The notes below the pieces were generated by a model. The model was not told the origin of the DNA. It saw only the letters and a list, made by a program, of their open reading frames with translations, and ran no database searches. Below are positions 1-8,671 of a stretch of 64,000 bases of DNA, in pieces (within the stretch, counting starts at the first letter, position 1; each line of letters starts with the position of its first letter). The position numbers were made by a program, and so were the translations under genes. This DNA is from Acidobacteriota bacterium (GTDB taxonomy: Bacteria; Acidobacteriota; Terriglobia; UBA7540). Location of the stretch: contig SCRD01000007.1 of the NCBI GenBank assembly GCA_004298155.1, positions 1 to 64,000 of the forward strand, written 5' to 3'.

Positions 1-1
1 C

Positions 2-814
2 GGGCGGGTGGTGGCGCTCTGCGCCCAGTCGCTGGAGTCGGTGCGCATCCTTTTCAACTCCGCCAACCGCCAATACCCGAACGGCCTGGCCAACTCCAGC
101 GGAGTGCTGGGCCACTACCTCATGGACCACATTTCAGGTGGCGGCGCCAGCGGAGAACTACCGCAACTTACTGGCAAGCCCACACTCAACAGTCCTAACC
201 GCCCTGACGGCATCTACGTGATCCGGTTTCGAAATACGCACAACGGGTCCAGGTTCGGGAAGTTTCTACGCGGATATGGATTCCAGGGCGGTGGTGGAGT
301 GAAATTCAACCTCGACGCCCCCGGCTTCGGCGAATCCTTCAAAAAGGCCATTCAGGACCCTGTTGTATCAGTTAGTCTGGGAGGCTTCGGGGAGTGTTTG
401 GCGAGCTGGGACAACTATGCGGAGATTAATCCGAACGTCGTGGATACTTATGGGATTCCCGTTCTGAATTTCCATATGAAATACGGAGAGAACGAATACG
501 CCATGCTGAAGGACATGGCCGAGTCTGCGGCCGAAATGCTGGAGACAACTGGCGCAAAGAACATTCATCTCAGCGAGCGCGCCGACGGACCAGGATGGGC
601 TATTCACGAAGTGGGGGTAGCGCGCATGGGCGACAATCCCCGCGCCTCCGTGCTCAACCAGTTTCAACAGAGCCACGACGTCAGGAACATCTTTGTTCTA
701 GACGGAGCGGGGTTCACTTCTACAGCCTGCCAGAACCCGACCCTTACCATCATGGCGCTTTGTGTCCGTTCATGCGATCACCTGATGCAGGAATTAAAGC
801 GCGGGAATGTTTAA
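2..814 (+). CDS. GMC-family FAD oxidoreductase, C-terminal part (5' end outside window)
   Basis: This is the C-terminal part of a glucose-methanol-choline (GMC) oxidoreductase. The frame is open to the first base, so the Rossmann FAD-binding N-terminus lies upstream. What remains shows the family's C-terminal domain. The AIHEVG segment carries the likely catalytic His, and the closing segment NIFVLDGAGFTSTACQNPTL supplies the paired Asn/His position and FAD contacts (VLDGAGF is the usual 'vvDgs.fp' motif). Members oxidise alcohols or sugars such as gluconate or glucose, often at the membrane or in the periplasm with a small partner subunit and a cytochrome. A diheme cytochrome follows 160 bases downstream on the same strand and could accept electrons, but that link is an inference. 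Substrate is unknown. Confidence 0.85.
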   Translation, partial: GRVVALCAQSLESVRILFNSANRQYPNGLANSSGVLGHYLMDHISGGGASGELPQLTGKPTLNSPNRPDGIYVIRFRNTHNGSRFGKFLRGYGFQGGGGVKFNLDAPGFGESFKKAIQDPVVSVSLGGFGECLASWDNYAEINPNVVDTYGIPVLNFHMKYGENEYAMLKDMAESAAEMLETTGAKNIHLSERADGPGWAIHEVGVARMGDNPRASVLNQFQQSHDVRNIFVLDGAGFTSTACQNPTLTIMALCVRSCDHLMQELKRGNV

Positions 815-972
815 GAGCGGTACCAAATCCATTCAGGCTCCACGGGCAAACAATTACCTGCGGGATTCACGAATGTAACTGCAGACAGGATGGTAACGTC
901 TAAGGGTAGGATAATCAGCCGTTTTTGCTTGATGGGGTGCGGCGAAGCGGGTTCCACTTGAAAGGGGCGGAC

Positions 973-2142
973 ATGATCCGGATAAGGAAAAGTGCGGCGG
1001 AAGCCGCAATCGGGCTTTCATCTGTTTTTCTTTTGCTGACAATTACGGTGAGTGGGCCACAAACGTGGGCGCAAACCGGGCCGGGGCCTATGGAGCAACC
1101 CAGCCAAACTCCTGCGATCAAGACAGCCGCAGAGGCTTACAAGAACATCAAGGTCCTCAAGGACATTCCAGCCAATGAGCTGATCCCGACTATGGAATTC
1201 ATTTCGGCGTCGCTCGGTGTACGTTGCGAGTTCTGCCACGTTGAACACCACTTTGACGATGACGCCAAGAAGCCGAAGCAGCGCGCCCGCGAAATGATGC
1301 AAATGATGTTCGCCATCAACAAGGACAGCTTCCATGGGAATCTGGAAGTCACTTGCAACACTTGCCACAACGGTTCCCAACACCCTGCAGGGATGCCGGC
1401 AATCGCTGAAGATGGGGAAACTCCAATGCAGCCTGCTCACGCTGAGGAAAATGGCGGGCGCACGAATTTTGCCTCACTTCCGCAGCCCTCAGCCATTGTC
1501 GCCAATTACGTACAAGCGCTGGGTGGTGCGAACGCGCTGGGAAAAATCAAGAGCCGTGTTATTACAGGCACGATGACGGCCTTTGGACATGCCCTGCCCG
1601 TTGAGATTTACACCAAGGCCCCGGACCAACGCGCCATGGTGATGAAGTTCCCGCGGGGGGAGAGTGTAACGACGTTTAACGGTCATGAAGGCTGGATGTC
1701 CATGATGCCACGGCCTCCGCATCCGCTGGAAGGCAGCGAGCTTGACCGGGAAAGTCTTGAGGCCGACTTCTATTTCCCTCTGGATTTGCAGAAGGTATTT
1801 ACATCGCTGCGCGAACGGCCCCCGCAAAAAGTGGGTGATGAGGAAGCTTATGTAGTGCTTGGCATCCGCCCGGGCAAGCCACCTATGCAACTTTTCTTTG
1901 GTGAGAAGTCGGGATTATTGTTGCGGATGGTCTACTTTACCCAGACTCCTCTCGGCCGACTTCCACAGCAGACGGACTTTTCCGACTTCCGCGAAGTCGA
2001 CGGAGTGAAGGTGCCTTTCCAGTGGACGGTTGCCGACCCTCGGAGCCGGTCAACCGTCCAGGTGGCGCAGGTGCAGCAGAACGTTCCTGTCAGTGAATCG
2101 AAGTTCTCAATCCCGGCGACACCTGGGCCTGCCGGACAATAG
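973..2142 (+). CDS. Secreted diheme c-type cytochrome (reaction-centre cytochrome c subunit-like)
   Basis: Periplasmic c-type cytochrome of 389 residues. The ATG at 973 was preferred to an upstream in-frame start because it follows a GGGGCGG-type ribosome site and begins a clean signal peptide, with a hydrophobic core at about residues 11-27 and an Ala-Gln cleavage region near 33-34. Two heme c motifs are visible, CEFCH at about 85-89 and CNTCH at about 128-132. Their spacing and the surrounding sequence match the acidobacterial family annotated as photosynthetic reaction centre cytochrome c subunit, which in non-phototrophs is a generic electron carrier. The C-terminal 230 residues form a separate beta-rich domain resembling lipoprotein-sorting or DUF-type periplasmic domains. 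The role is probably electron transfer; the partner may be the preceding GMC oxidoreductase. Confidence 0.8.
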   Translation: MIRIRKSAAEAAIGLSSVFLLLTITVSGPQTWAQTGPGPMEQPSQTPAIKTAAEAYKNIKVLKDIPANELIPTMEFISASLGVRCEFCHVEHHFDDDAKKPKQRAREMMQMMFAINKDSFHGNLEVTCNTCHNGSQHPAGMPAIAEDGETPMQPAHAEENGGRTNFASLPQPSAIVANYVQALGGANALGKIKSRVITGTMTAFGHALPVEIYTKAPDQRAMVMKFPRGESVTTFNGHEGWMSMMPRPPHPLEGSELDRESLEADFYFPLDLQKVFTSLRERPPQKVGDEEAYVVLGIRPGKPPMQLFFGEKSGLLLRMVYFTQTPLGRLPQQTDFSDFREVDGVKVPFQWTVADPRSRSTVQVAQVQQNVPVSESKFSIPATPGPAGQ

Positions 2143-2164
2143 ACGACAGAGATCGTTTGGGCAT

Positions 2165-2191
2165 GGGCTGCGGTCTTAAACACCGCAGCCC
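2165..2191. terminator. Hairpin between convergent cytochrome and lexA genes
   Basis: A perfect 10-bp inverted repeat (GGGCTGCGGT / ACCGCAGCCC) with a 7-base loop lies 22 bases after the cytochrome stop and immediately after the lexA stop on the other strand. Its position between convergent genes suggests a bidirectional terminator. No long T-tract follows on either side, so it may act weakly or with Rho. Confidence 0.6.
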
Positions 2192-2194
2192 GCG

Positions 2195-2905
2195 CTAGTA
2201 CTTGCGCAGGACCCCAATCACCCGACCTTGTATCTTGACGTCACCGGCGGCCACGACAATGGGATCCATCTGGGCATTCGCCGGCTGCAGCCGCACCCTG
2301 TCCGCCGCCTCCAGAAAGAAACGTTTCAGTGTGGCTTCCATTCCACCAATCAGCGCTACTACTATCTCGCCGTTTTGCGCCGTCTCGGCGGTTTCCACGA
2401 GGATGTAGTCGCCATTGCAGATGTGATCATCCACCATGGAATCACCTTTGACCCTCAGAACATAAATCTTTCCTTTGCGGCTGGCGAAATCACCCAGTGA
2501 AAAATTCTCTGGTTGCGATATCGCTTCGACCGGCTTGCCAGCAGCAATGTGGCCAAGCAGGGGGAACTCGAAATTCGGCAGGGGATGAAAGTGGATGGAG
2601 TCTGTGGGCATAGGGGCAGGTTGTGAATGCCCAATTCCCGACTGTTCCGTTTCGGAGTGTATGATTCCTTTCCCGTAAGGCACCGATCCGGGAATGGCAA
2701 CCACTTCCACCGAGCGGCTTTGGTTGTACCGCCTGCGGATGAATCCTTTTTTCTCCAAGACCTGCAGGTGCTTGTGCACAGTCGCGAGCGAGGAAAGGTG
2801 GAGGCCAGCCGCCATCTCTTCGAAGCTCGGGGAATATCCGTGCCGGTTGATAAAATGAATGAGAAAATCCAAGACCTGTTTTTGCCGCCGCGTCAATGCC
2901 ATCAA
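2195..2905 (-). CDS. lexA: LexA SOS-response repressor (S24 autopeptidase)
   Basis: Transcriptional repressor of the DNA-damage response that cleaves itself when RecA filaments form. Residues 1-70 are the LexA winged helix-turn-helix (start TRRQKQVLDFL, recognition helix around SLATVHKHLQVLE). The C-terminal half is an S24 peptidase with the Ala122-Gly123 cleavage bond (HIAAGKPVEA), nucleophile Ser156 (GDSMVDD) and general base Lys194 (ATLKRFF), all intact. The protein has 236 residues against about 200 in E. coli; the excess is a linker of roughly 35 residues between the DNA-binding and peptidase domains. A second ATG directly follows the first, so the start could be one codon later; AGGAGG precedes both. 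The promoter contains a direct repeat that may be its own operator. Confidence 0.95.
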   Translation of the reverse strand: MMALTRRQKQVLDFLIHFINRHGYSPSFEEMAAGLHLSSLATVHKHLQVLEKKGFIRRRYNQSRSVEVVAIPGSVPYGKGIIHSETEQSGIGHSQPAPMPTDSIHFHPLPNFEFPLLGHIAAGKPVEAISQPENFSLGDFASRKGKIYVLRVKGDSMVDDHICNGDYILVETAETAQNGEIVVALIGGMEATLKRFFLEAADRVRLQPANAQMDPIVVAAGDVKIQGRVIGVLRKY

Positions 2906-2953
2906 ACTCCTCCTGCTGTGGCGTTAGGGACCACACAGGCTTCAGATTTAGGT

Positions 2954-2980
2954 ATTATAGGCGAATAAAAGGCGAATCAA
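2954..2980 (-). promoter_or_regulatory. Candidate lexA promoter with 11-bp-period direct repeat
   Basis: Read on the minus strand, a TATAAT -10 box (2954-2959) lies about 50 bases before lexA. Just upstream are two copies of ATTCGCC (plus-strand GGCGAAT at 2960-2966 and 2971-2977), exactly 11 bases apart, giving ATTC-N7-ATTC. A TTGATT -35-like element at 2975-2980 leaves a short 15-base spacer. The repeat sits between or over the core elements, where a repressor would act. Direct repeats of the form GTTC-N7-GTTC are the known LexA boxes of Alphaproteobacteria; that this repeat is a LexA box here is inference. Confidence 0.5.
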
Positions 2981-3169
2981 CAAGAAGAAAATACAATTTT
3001 GTTTTTGCCGACGTGGGAAACCCGCCCCGGTTTCCCTGCTGGTGAACCCAACAGGAAATAAAGGGGTGGATTTTATTCATTCATTAATGAAGCTGCCAGC
3101 GGCGCCTCCGAAACCTCAACTAATATAGTTACTGACGAGTAAATTTGATGCCTCGGAGTCGCATTACTG

Positions 3170-3199
3170 TTGACAGTGCATCGCTCGCAAATGTATTCT
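3170..3199 (+). promoter_or_regulatory. Candidate sigma70-type promoter for the Ig-repeat lipoprotein
   Basis: A perfect TTGACA (3170-3175) is followed after 18 bases by TATTCT (3194-3199). The predicted transcript start lies about 55 bases before the GTG start of the lipoprotein gene. The rest of the 2906-3263 gap holds the lexA promoter on the other strand and A/T-rich sequence with no recognisable gene. Confidence 0.5.
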
Positions 3200-3263
3200 G
3201 CCTGCGCCAAATTCAATAATCAGATGGCCGACTTGCCTATTTGGGAGGGGCTAGCAAGTCATC

Positions 3264-5852
3264 GTGAAGAACGCCGCATTTATCGCTGTACTATTTGTTT
3301 TTTTTCTCACGAACTGTGGGGGTGGTTCAAGCTCCCCGGTGTCGACAGCCCTTGCAACCCCTCAACCCTCCGTCATAATGGCACCTGGGACACAACAAAC
3401 TATTGACGAGGGTCAGACTGTAAATTTCACGGCCAGCGTTTCGAACGATACCAGCGGCCAGGGAGTTGTCTGGAGCGTAGCCGGGAGCGGTTGCAGTGGG
3501 AACACTTGCGGAATATTAACCAACACATCCAAGGACTCCGCTACCTACAATGCACCTGCCAACATGTTCTCGGCGCTGAACGTGACAGTGAAGGCCAATT
3601 CGGTTGCGAAAAACACCGTTTCCGCATCAGACATGGTGACGGTGAATCCGCCGCCGGTTATTTCCACAACTTCATTGCCGGGCGGTATCGTGGGAGCTTC
3701 TTATAGCGCTCCATTGCAGGCAACCGGAGGAACAGGACCTCTTTCCTGGTCGATTACGTCCGGCGGTCTCCCTGCCGGCCTTTCTCTGAATCAGAGCACA
3801 GGTGCGATTTCCGGAATACCCACTGCTTCTGCCACATCGACCTTCACGGCGCGGGTCACAGATTCGGCGACTTCGCAGGTGTCGGCCAATCAGCAATACA
3901 GCATCCAAATTGCAAACCGTCTCATTATCGCAACAACTTTGCTGCCGAATGGATCCGTGAACGTGGCCTACAGCGCGACATTGCAGCAAAGCGGAGGAAC
4001 GGGACCTTTTTCGTGGTCGATAACAGCCGGGAGTCTTCCTGCCGGTCTTTCTCTGAATGCGACGAGCGGCGTCATTTCTGGGACACCTACCGCTTCAGCG
4101 AAGTCGACCTTTGCTGTGAAGGTTGCTGATTCGTCAACGCAGACGGCCACCCAGCAGCTCAGCATCACCATCGAGCCGCCTTTGACGATCACGACGACGT
4201 CGCTGGCCGACGGAACGGTGAATGTGGCCTACAGTGCTACTGTTGAAACAGCCTATGCAACGCTGCCAGTGATCTGGAGCGTAAGTTCCGGCGCCTTACC
4301 AGCCGGGCTGGCTCTTAACCCCGGGAGTGGGAACATCTCCGGAACGCCCACGGTGGCCGAGACCGCAAAATTCACCGTGATGGCCACAGATTCAAGCACG
4401 CCCTCGCAGACGGCCACTCAGTCTCTTGGCATTACTGTTAACGGCTCGGGAACACATGACACTGAACTGAGCGGGCGTTACGCCTTCTTGTTGAGTGGTT
4501 ACGACACACATGGAAACCGGGTTGGAGTCGCAGGGAGTTTTATGGCCAACGGCGCCGGTGGGATAACGGGAGGCGTGGAGGATGTGAATGACACGGGCGT
4601 GGCTCCACAAACTGGCTTGATTATCAATTCGGGGACTTATTCGTTGGGCATGGACAACCGCGGCATTATTACCTTTACAAACTCCGTCGGGTCCACATAT
4701 ACCATGGCCATCGCAATGGGAAATCTCGTAGGGGGCACTGCGGAAAGCGGTTCCGCTGTGGAGTTTGACTCGAGCGGCTTTCTCATGAGTGGCACTATTG
4801 AATTGCAGAACGGCGCCGCATTCCTGAAGGCAGTGGTGATTGGCGGCTACGCGTTTGGCTTTACCGGTTCTGACATGGCGGGGAGCCGCCTGGCTGTTGC
4901 AGGCCGATTCACAGCAGACGGCTCAGGCAGCATTACGGGCGGCGTGTTTGACGCTGATGATAGCGGCACTCCTACCGCAGGCGCTGTAATCGCAAGTACC
5001 AATATCTACACTGTGGATACAACGACGGGCCGATGCACCGCAACCCTCACTGGAATTTCGCCCGCGCCTGCCGATTACGTTTTTTACATTGTTTCAGCAG
5101 CTAAACTGTTGGCGCTCAGTATGGACACGGCTTCGAGTTCAGGCCTTGTCACGGGAGAGATCGCTGCACAAACGGGAGGGCCATACTCAAACAGCTCCCT
5201 CATGTCGACGGTAGCGATGGGTGTTGATACGGCTAGATCTAACGGCTCTGAGGTGGCCCTGGGAGTTATTACTTTTGACGGAAGTGGCAATGCCACCTTC
5301 TCCCTGGATGAGAACAACGCCGGTACACTGACAACCGTGGCGGGGAATGGGACCTACACGGCCCCCGATGCGGCGACTGGGCGTTTTACGTTGGCACTCT
5401 CCCCGGGTATGCCTTCCCTTGCCGGATACCTGATTTCCTCGAACCGGGCGTTTGTTCTCGGTGCGGACGGCGGCGTTACCGCGGGAAAGTTTGAAGTGCA
5501 ATCTGCGGGGCCATTTACGAATTCTTCACTTAATTTCTCCGGGTTTCTTGGCGATCGGACGTTTGCAACGGCCCCGGTGCCCTCTCCTTCCGGAGTATAT
5601 CCGGCGACGTTGAGCACTGGATCTGTCACATTTGACGGCATCGGAAAAATCTCGGTCACCCGTGATGAGAATATGCAGGGCATACTGCTTTCAGGCCAAT
5701 CAAGTTCTACCACATACTCGGCGTCTTCAAACGGGAAGGTGGTGCTGAGTTCCGGATCGGTTGTCCTTTACATCGTGTCGCCGACGGAGTTTGTATCCAT
5801 GAGCACAATTCCGAGCGACCCGAACCCGAAGCTTGGGTTCGGCAAACAGTAG
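3264..5852 (+). CDS. Large lipoprotein with He_PIG-like Ig repeats and acidobacterial beta-rich repeats
   Basis: Surface or periplasmic lipoprotein of 862 residues, GTG start. The N-terminus has a lipoprotein signal with lipobox LTNC (Cys18) followed by a GGGSSS spacer. Residues about 40-125 form a first Ig-like domain. Residues about 130-390 hold three putative-Ig (He_PIG-type) repeats of about 87 residues, each with the pattern GGTGPxSWSITxGxLPAGLSL...SGTPTASA. The C-terminal 460 residues contain four looser repeats, each starting near GxxAFxxxGxD or a VTFDGxG strand (for example AGSFMANGAGGITGGVEDVN and AGRFTADGSGSITGGVFDAD). Such proteins are common in Acidobacteria and are presumed adhesive or structural; no enzymatic motif is seen. 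Exact function is unknown. Confidence 0.8.
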   Translation: MKNAAFIAVLFVFFLTNCGGGSSSPVSTALATPQPSVIMAPGTQQTIDEGQTVNFTASVSNDTSGQGVVWSVAGSGCSGNTCGILTNTSKDSATYNAPANMFSALNVTVKANSVAKNTVSASDMVTVNPPPVISTTSLPGGIVGASYSAPLQATGGTGPLSWSITSGGLPAGLSLNQSTGAISGIPTASATSTFTARVTDSATSQVSANQQYSIQIANRLIIATTLLPNGSVNVAYSATLQQSGGTGPFSWSITAGSLPAGLSLNATSGVISGTPTASAKSTFAVKVADSSTQTATQQLSITIEPPLTITTTSLADGTVNVAYSATVETAYATLPVIWSVSSGALPAGLALNPGSGNISGTPTVAETAKFTVMATDSSTPSQTATQSLGITVNGSGTHDTELSGRYAFLLSGYDTHGNRVGVAGSFMANGAGGITGGVEDVNDTGVAPQTGLIINSGTYSLGMDNRGIITFTNSVGSTYTMAIAMGNLVGGTAESGSAVEFDSSGFLMSGTIELQNGAAFLKAVVIGGYAFGFTGSDMAGSRLAVAGRFTADGSGSITGGVFDADDSGTPTAGAVIASTNIYTVDTTTGRCTATLTGISPAPADYVFYIVSAAKLLALSMDTASSSGLVTGEIAAQTGGPYSNSSLMSTVAMGVDTARSNGSEVALGVITFDGSGNATFSLDENNAGTLTTVAGNGTYTAPDAATGRFTLALSPGMPSLAGYLISSNRAFVLGADGGVTAGKFEVQSAGPFTNSSLNFSGFLGDRTFATAPVPSPSGVYPATLSTGSVTFDGIGKISVTRDENMQGILLSGQSSSTTYSASSNGKVVLSSGSVVLYIVSPTEFVSMSTIPSDPNPKLGFGKQ

Positions 5853-5988
5853 CCTTCGGCAGGCCTTGATTGGGCCGGGCAGCTTTCCTCCGTGAAATAG
5901 CCGGGGTATGTGACGGTGGTTGTCACGGTTCCCCTCGTTCCGGTGCGTGAAGGGGTCCTCATGGGCCTTCCGGTTCGAGAGAAGAGTT

Positions 5989-6828
5989 TCAATATCCAGC
6001 TCGCGTCCGCCCGTCTGATTGGGCATGTGAACGGAAAGTGAGCCAGTCGGCTTGCACTTTGTCCCAGTCTTGAATCAACAGCCCCTGTTCTTCAAAGAAG
6101 CTTCGGATGCGCGGCCGGTTCCAGCCGACGAGCTCTTCCAAGATAGGTACTAGAACGCTCAGAGCATCCTCGCTGAGGACGGTTCTCCGGGCAATTTGGG
6201 CGATGGCGCGAGCTTCTGAAACGGCCAGAGTGAATCCCTCGCGCTGATTGACGTGCAGCATGACATGGACATCAGAGCTGCCGTCACCCACGTAGACGAC
6301 GCGGTCAGCACCAACCTGCAGCAAAGTCTGGAGGTCGTCGAGCGTGGTGACCTTCCCATAGCCCGCATTGACACGGATGATACCTTCCACCGAGCCGGAA
6401 GCGTTATAACGCAACTGTGTTCCATGGACGTGGTCCCGAGCGATGATGCCTTCAAGTGCGGACTCCACTACTTCCTGCGGCGCCGCGGAAAGTACGTGAA
6501 AATCAAAAATGTAACCCTCTATAGCTCCTTCCAGAAGATCTCGAAGCTGCTGGATGTTTCGCTTGAGGCGGATGTTTTTTCCCGCCCGGAGCAGGTGCTC
6601 CTTGCGGACACGGGTGTGCAGGTCAGGATCATGGAGCAGAAGGTAAGACAGTTCGGCGCCCTGCTGGACAAAGTTCTGCACTGCGAGGGTAGCGGCCTTC
6701 CTTTCGAATTCTTTGCCCGGAATGCCTACCATCTCGCTAAGAACGTACCCAGAATCATGAAAGCTGAGCGTCTGGTCAAAATCGCTGGCAACCAGAAAGC
6801 GCTTTAGAATTTGCGCTGGGTTTTGCAT
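5989..6828 (-). CDS. HAD-superfamily phosphatase (phosphoserine-phosphatase-like)
   Basis: Haloacid-dehalogenase-type phosphatase of 279 residues. The ATG at 6828 is chosen because AAAGGAGG sits 6 bases upstream; an earlier in-frame ATG at 6846 would place this ribosome site inside the gene. HAD motif I is DFDQT (nucleophile first Asp), motif II the Ser of LSAAP, motif III the Lys in the GKVTT region, and motif IV GDGSSD. The layout resembles phosphoserine phosphatase or bacterial MtnX/PHOSPHO-type enzymes, with a helical cap between motifs I and II. Substrate cannot be read from sequence. It stands alone between the Ig lipoprotein (convergent) and the S41-like protein (divergent). Confidence 0.75.
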   Translation of the reverse strand: MQNPAQILKRFLVASDFDQTLSFHDSGYVLSEMVGIPGKEFERKAATLAVQNFVQQGAELSYLLLHDPDLHTRVRKEHLLRAGKNIRLKRNIQQLRDLLEGAIEGYIFDFHVLSAAPQEVVESALEGIIARDHVHGTQLRYNASGSVEGIIRVNAGYGKVTTLDDLQTLLQVGADRVVYVGDGSSDVHVMLHVNQREGFTLAVSEARAIAQIARRTVLSEDALSVLVPILEELVGWNRPRIRSFFEEQGLLIQDWDKVQADWLTFRSHAQSDGRTRAGY

Positions 6829-7117
6829 AAACTCCCTCCTTTTCACTTTGGCTGAGTTGCGCCAATTCGGGAACAGGTCAAAGATTCATTGTGGGTAACG
6901 ATTGTTACGTCCGAGTTAAATTGTGACTAAATCAGCGTGAAAGGTTTATAAGGTCTTGTTCTTGTATTTACCTGGCCTCCTGCTGGTCTGCAGCGGCACA
7001 CCTCGATTTTGCCGAATTTTGGCTTGTGGGGTCCAATCGATAAAATTAATGGGGAGAATAGGACAGAGGCAGTTCGCAAACCCCTCCCGGGATGTCGATG
7101 CACGGGGATCCGAGGTA

Positions 7118-7126
7118 TGTTATAGT
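7118..7126 (+). promoter_or_regulatory. Extended -10 promoter for the S41-like gene
   Basis: TGTTATAGT (TGn followed by TATAGT) lies about 50 bases upstream of the S41-like start; no good -35 element is visible, as expected of extended -10 promoters. The remaining sequence of the 6829-7175 intergenic region shows no gene or RNA that I recognise. Confidence 0.45.
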
Positions 7127-7175
7127 GAGTGCCATGGGTCCAAAAAGGGATAACCGCTGAAGGAGTAGCAACTCG

Positions 7176-8444
7176 ATGACAAAACGTGTTCGTCTGGTGG
7201 TGATCCTTGTATCCTCACTGCTAATTTTTTACGTCATCATTGGAGGAGTGCTCGGCCGAGGCAGCACAGACCAGGGTGAGAAATCGTACCGCGACCTGGG
7301 TGTTTATAGCCAGGTACTTTCCAGAATTCAGCAGGAGTACGTCACCCAGCCCAACCTGAAAAATGTTACCAAGGGCGCCATACGAGGATTGCTGGAAGCG
7401 CTTGATCCCTACAGCACTTATTTCACCCCTGTGGAATATAAGGAATACATGCAACACCCTGACCCGGGCCCGGCGAGCGTGGGAATCTACCTTTCGAAGA
7501 GGATGGGATTTGCCACGGTAGTATCTGTGTTTCCGGGCAGCCCGGCTGAAAAAGCCGGGATTAGTCCGGGTGACCTGATCGATGAAGTGAATGGCGAGCG
7601 CATTCGGGAATTTTCGGTAGTCCAGATCACCCGTCTGCTGGATGGAGTATCGGGGACTTCGGTTTCGTTGTCTGTGATTAAGGGTACTCAGGGTCAGCCT
7701 CAAAAGCTCACCTTGAACCGCGAGATTCTCAATAACGCTCCATTGGTGACCAATACGATCGACTCCAATACCGCCTATGTGCGCGTGCCAACGTTTGATC
7801 AGGGAAAGTCCGATGCAATTGCCGCTCAACTCAAACACCTTATTTCCTCCGGTGACAGCAAGATTATTCTTGATCTGAGGGATTGTGCCGGAGGGACCGA
7901 AGGTGAAGGCGAAAAAACGGCCAATCTTTTTCTCGACCACGGGTTGATCACTTACCTGTACGGCCAACGCTACCCCCGAAAAGAGGTTGTCGCGCAGGCT
8001 TCAGACCAGATCACCAAGCTGCCGCTGGTTGTCCTGATTAACCAATCGACGGCTGGCCCTGCTGAAATAGTGGCCGGAGCGGTTCTCGACAACAAGCGAG
8101 GCGACGTCGTGGGCGTCACCAGCTTCGGAGTGGGCGTTTACCAGAAACTCATTCCTGTTGGCGACGGGTCTGCTCTGTTGCTTTCAGTGGCCAAGTATTA
8201 CACTCCCGACGGCAAACCCATTCCTGGTAATGGAATCACGCCCAACGTGATGCAGTCTGCTGAAAGTGAAGCCGCCGCTGCGGCGGGAGAAACAGCCCCT
8301 CCCAAGTACGGTGGCCCGGACGACAAACAGTTACAGAAAGCCCTTGAAATCCTCAACGGTAAAGCCGCACCTGTGAAATCTGCCCGGCTGAAAGCAACCA
8401 GACCTGTGGCTCCCAAGGCGATCAGTCAGCTCGCTTGGGCTTAA
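7176..8444 (+). CDS. S41-family C-terminal-processing-protease-like protein, catalytic dyad apparently lost
   Basis: Membrane-anchored protein of 422 residues with the order TM helix (about 7-27), helical N-domain, PDZ domain (about 100-170, PGSPAEKAGISPGDLI) and S41 peptidase core (about 190-365). In active CtpA/CtpB enzymes the core has SASASEI, with the middle Ser as nucleophile, and FGKGxxQ, with the Lys as base 25 residues later. Here the equivalent segments are STAGPAEI and FGVGVYQ. With the conserved Glu297 as anchor, the nucleophile position is Gly294 and the Lys position is Val319, exactly 25 residues apart; Gln323 is retained. It may therefore be a non-catalytic PDZ scaffold or use a displaced Ser/Thr (Ser291, Thr292). 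GGAG precedes the ATG by 10 bases. No operon partner. Confidence 0.85.
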   Translation: MTKRVRLVVILVSSLLIFYVIIGGVLGRGSTDQGEKSYRDLGVYSQVLSRIQQEYVTQPNLKNVTKGAIRGLLEALDPYSTYFTPVEYKEYMQHPDPGPASVGIYLSKRMGFATVVSVFPGSPAEKAGISPGDLIDEVNGERIREFSVVQITRLLDGVSGTSVSLSVIKGTQGQPQKLTLNREILNNAPLVTNTIDSNTAYVRVPTFDQGKSDAIAAQLKHLISSGDSKIILDLRDCAGGTEGEGEKTANLFLDHGLITYLYGQRYPRKEVVAQASDQITKLPLVVLINQSTAGPAEIVAGAVLDNKRGDVVGVTSFGVGVYQKLIPVGDGSALLLSVAKYYTPDGKPIPGNGITPNVMQSAESEAAAAAGETAPPKYGGPDDKQLQKALEILNGKAAPVKSARLKATRPVAPKAISQLAWA

Positions 8445-8671
8445 TCACTGGCCCTTGTGCTGCTAGGACATACCCACAGTTCATCCATAGTGCGATTAGA
8501 TACTGAACGCTCCTGCCTTCGGGGTCCGATGGTACGTGTGTGGATTGGCTGGCATGGAAGTATGAACGGTGCTCCACTCGAGGGGCTAAGGTGTTCGCCC
8601 TCCGCAAAACACACTTCGAACGTCGCGTGCTGCCAAATCACCGAGAAGTTTTAAGATTTTCTTACGAGAAT

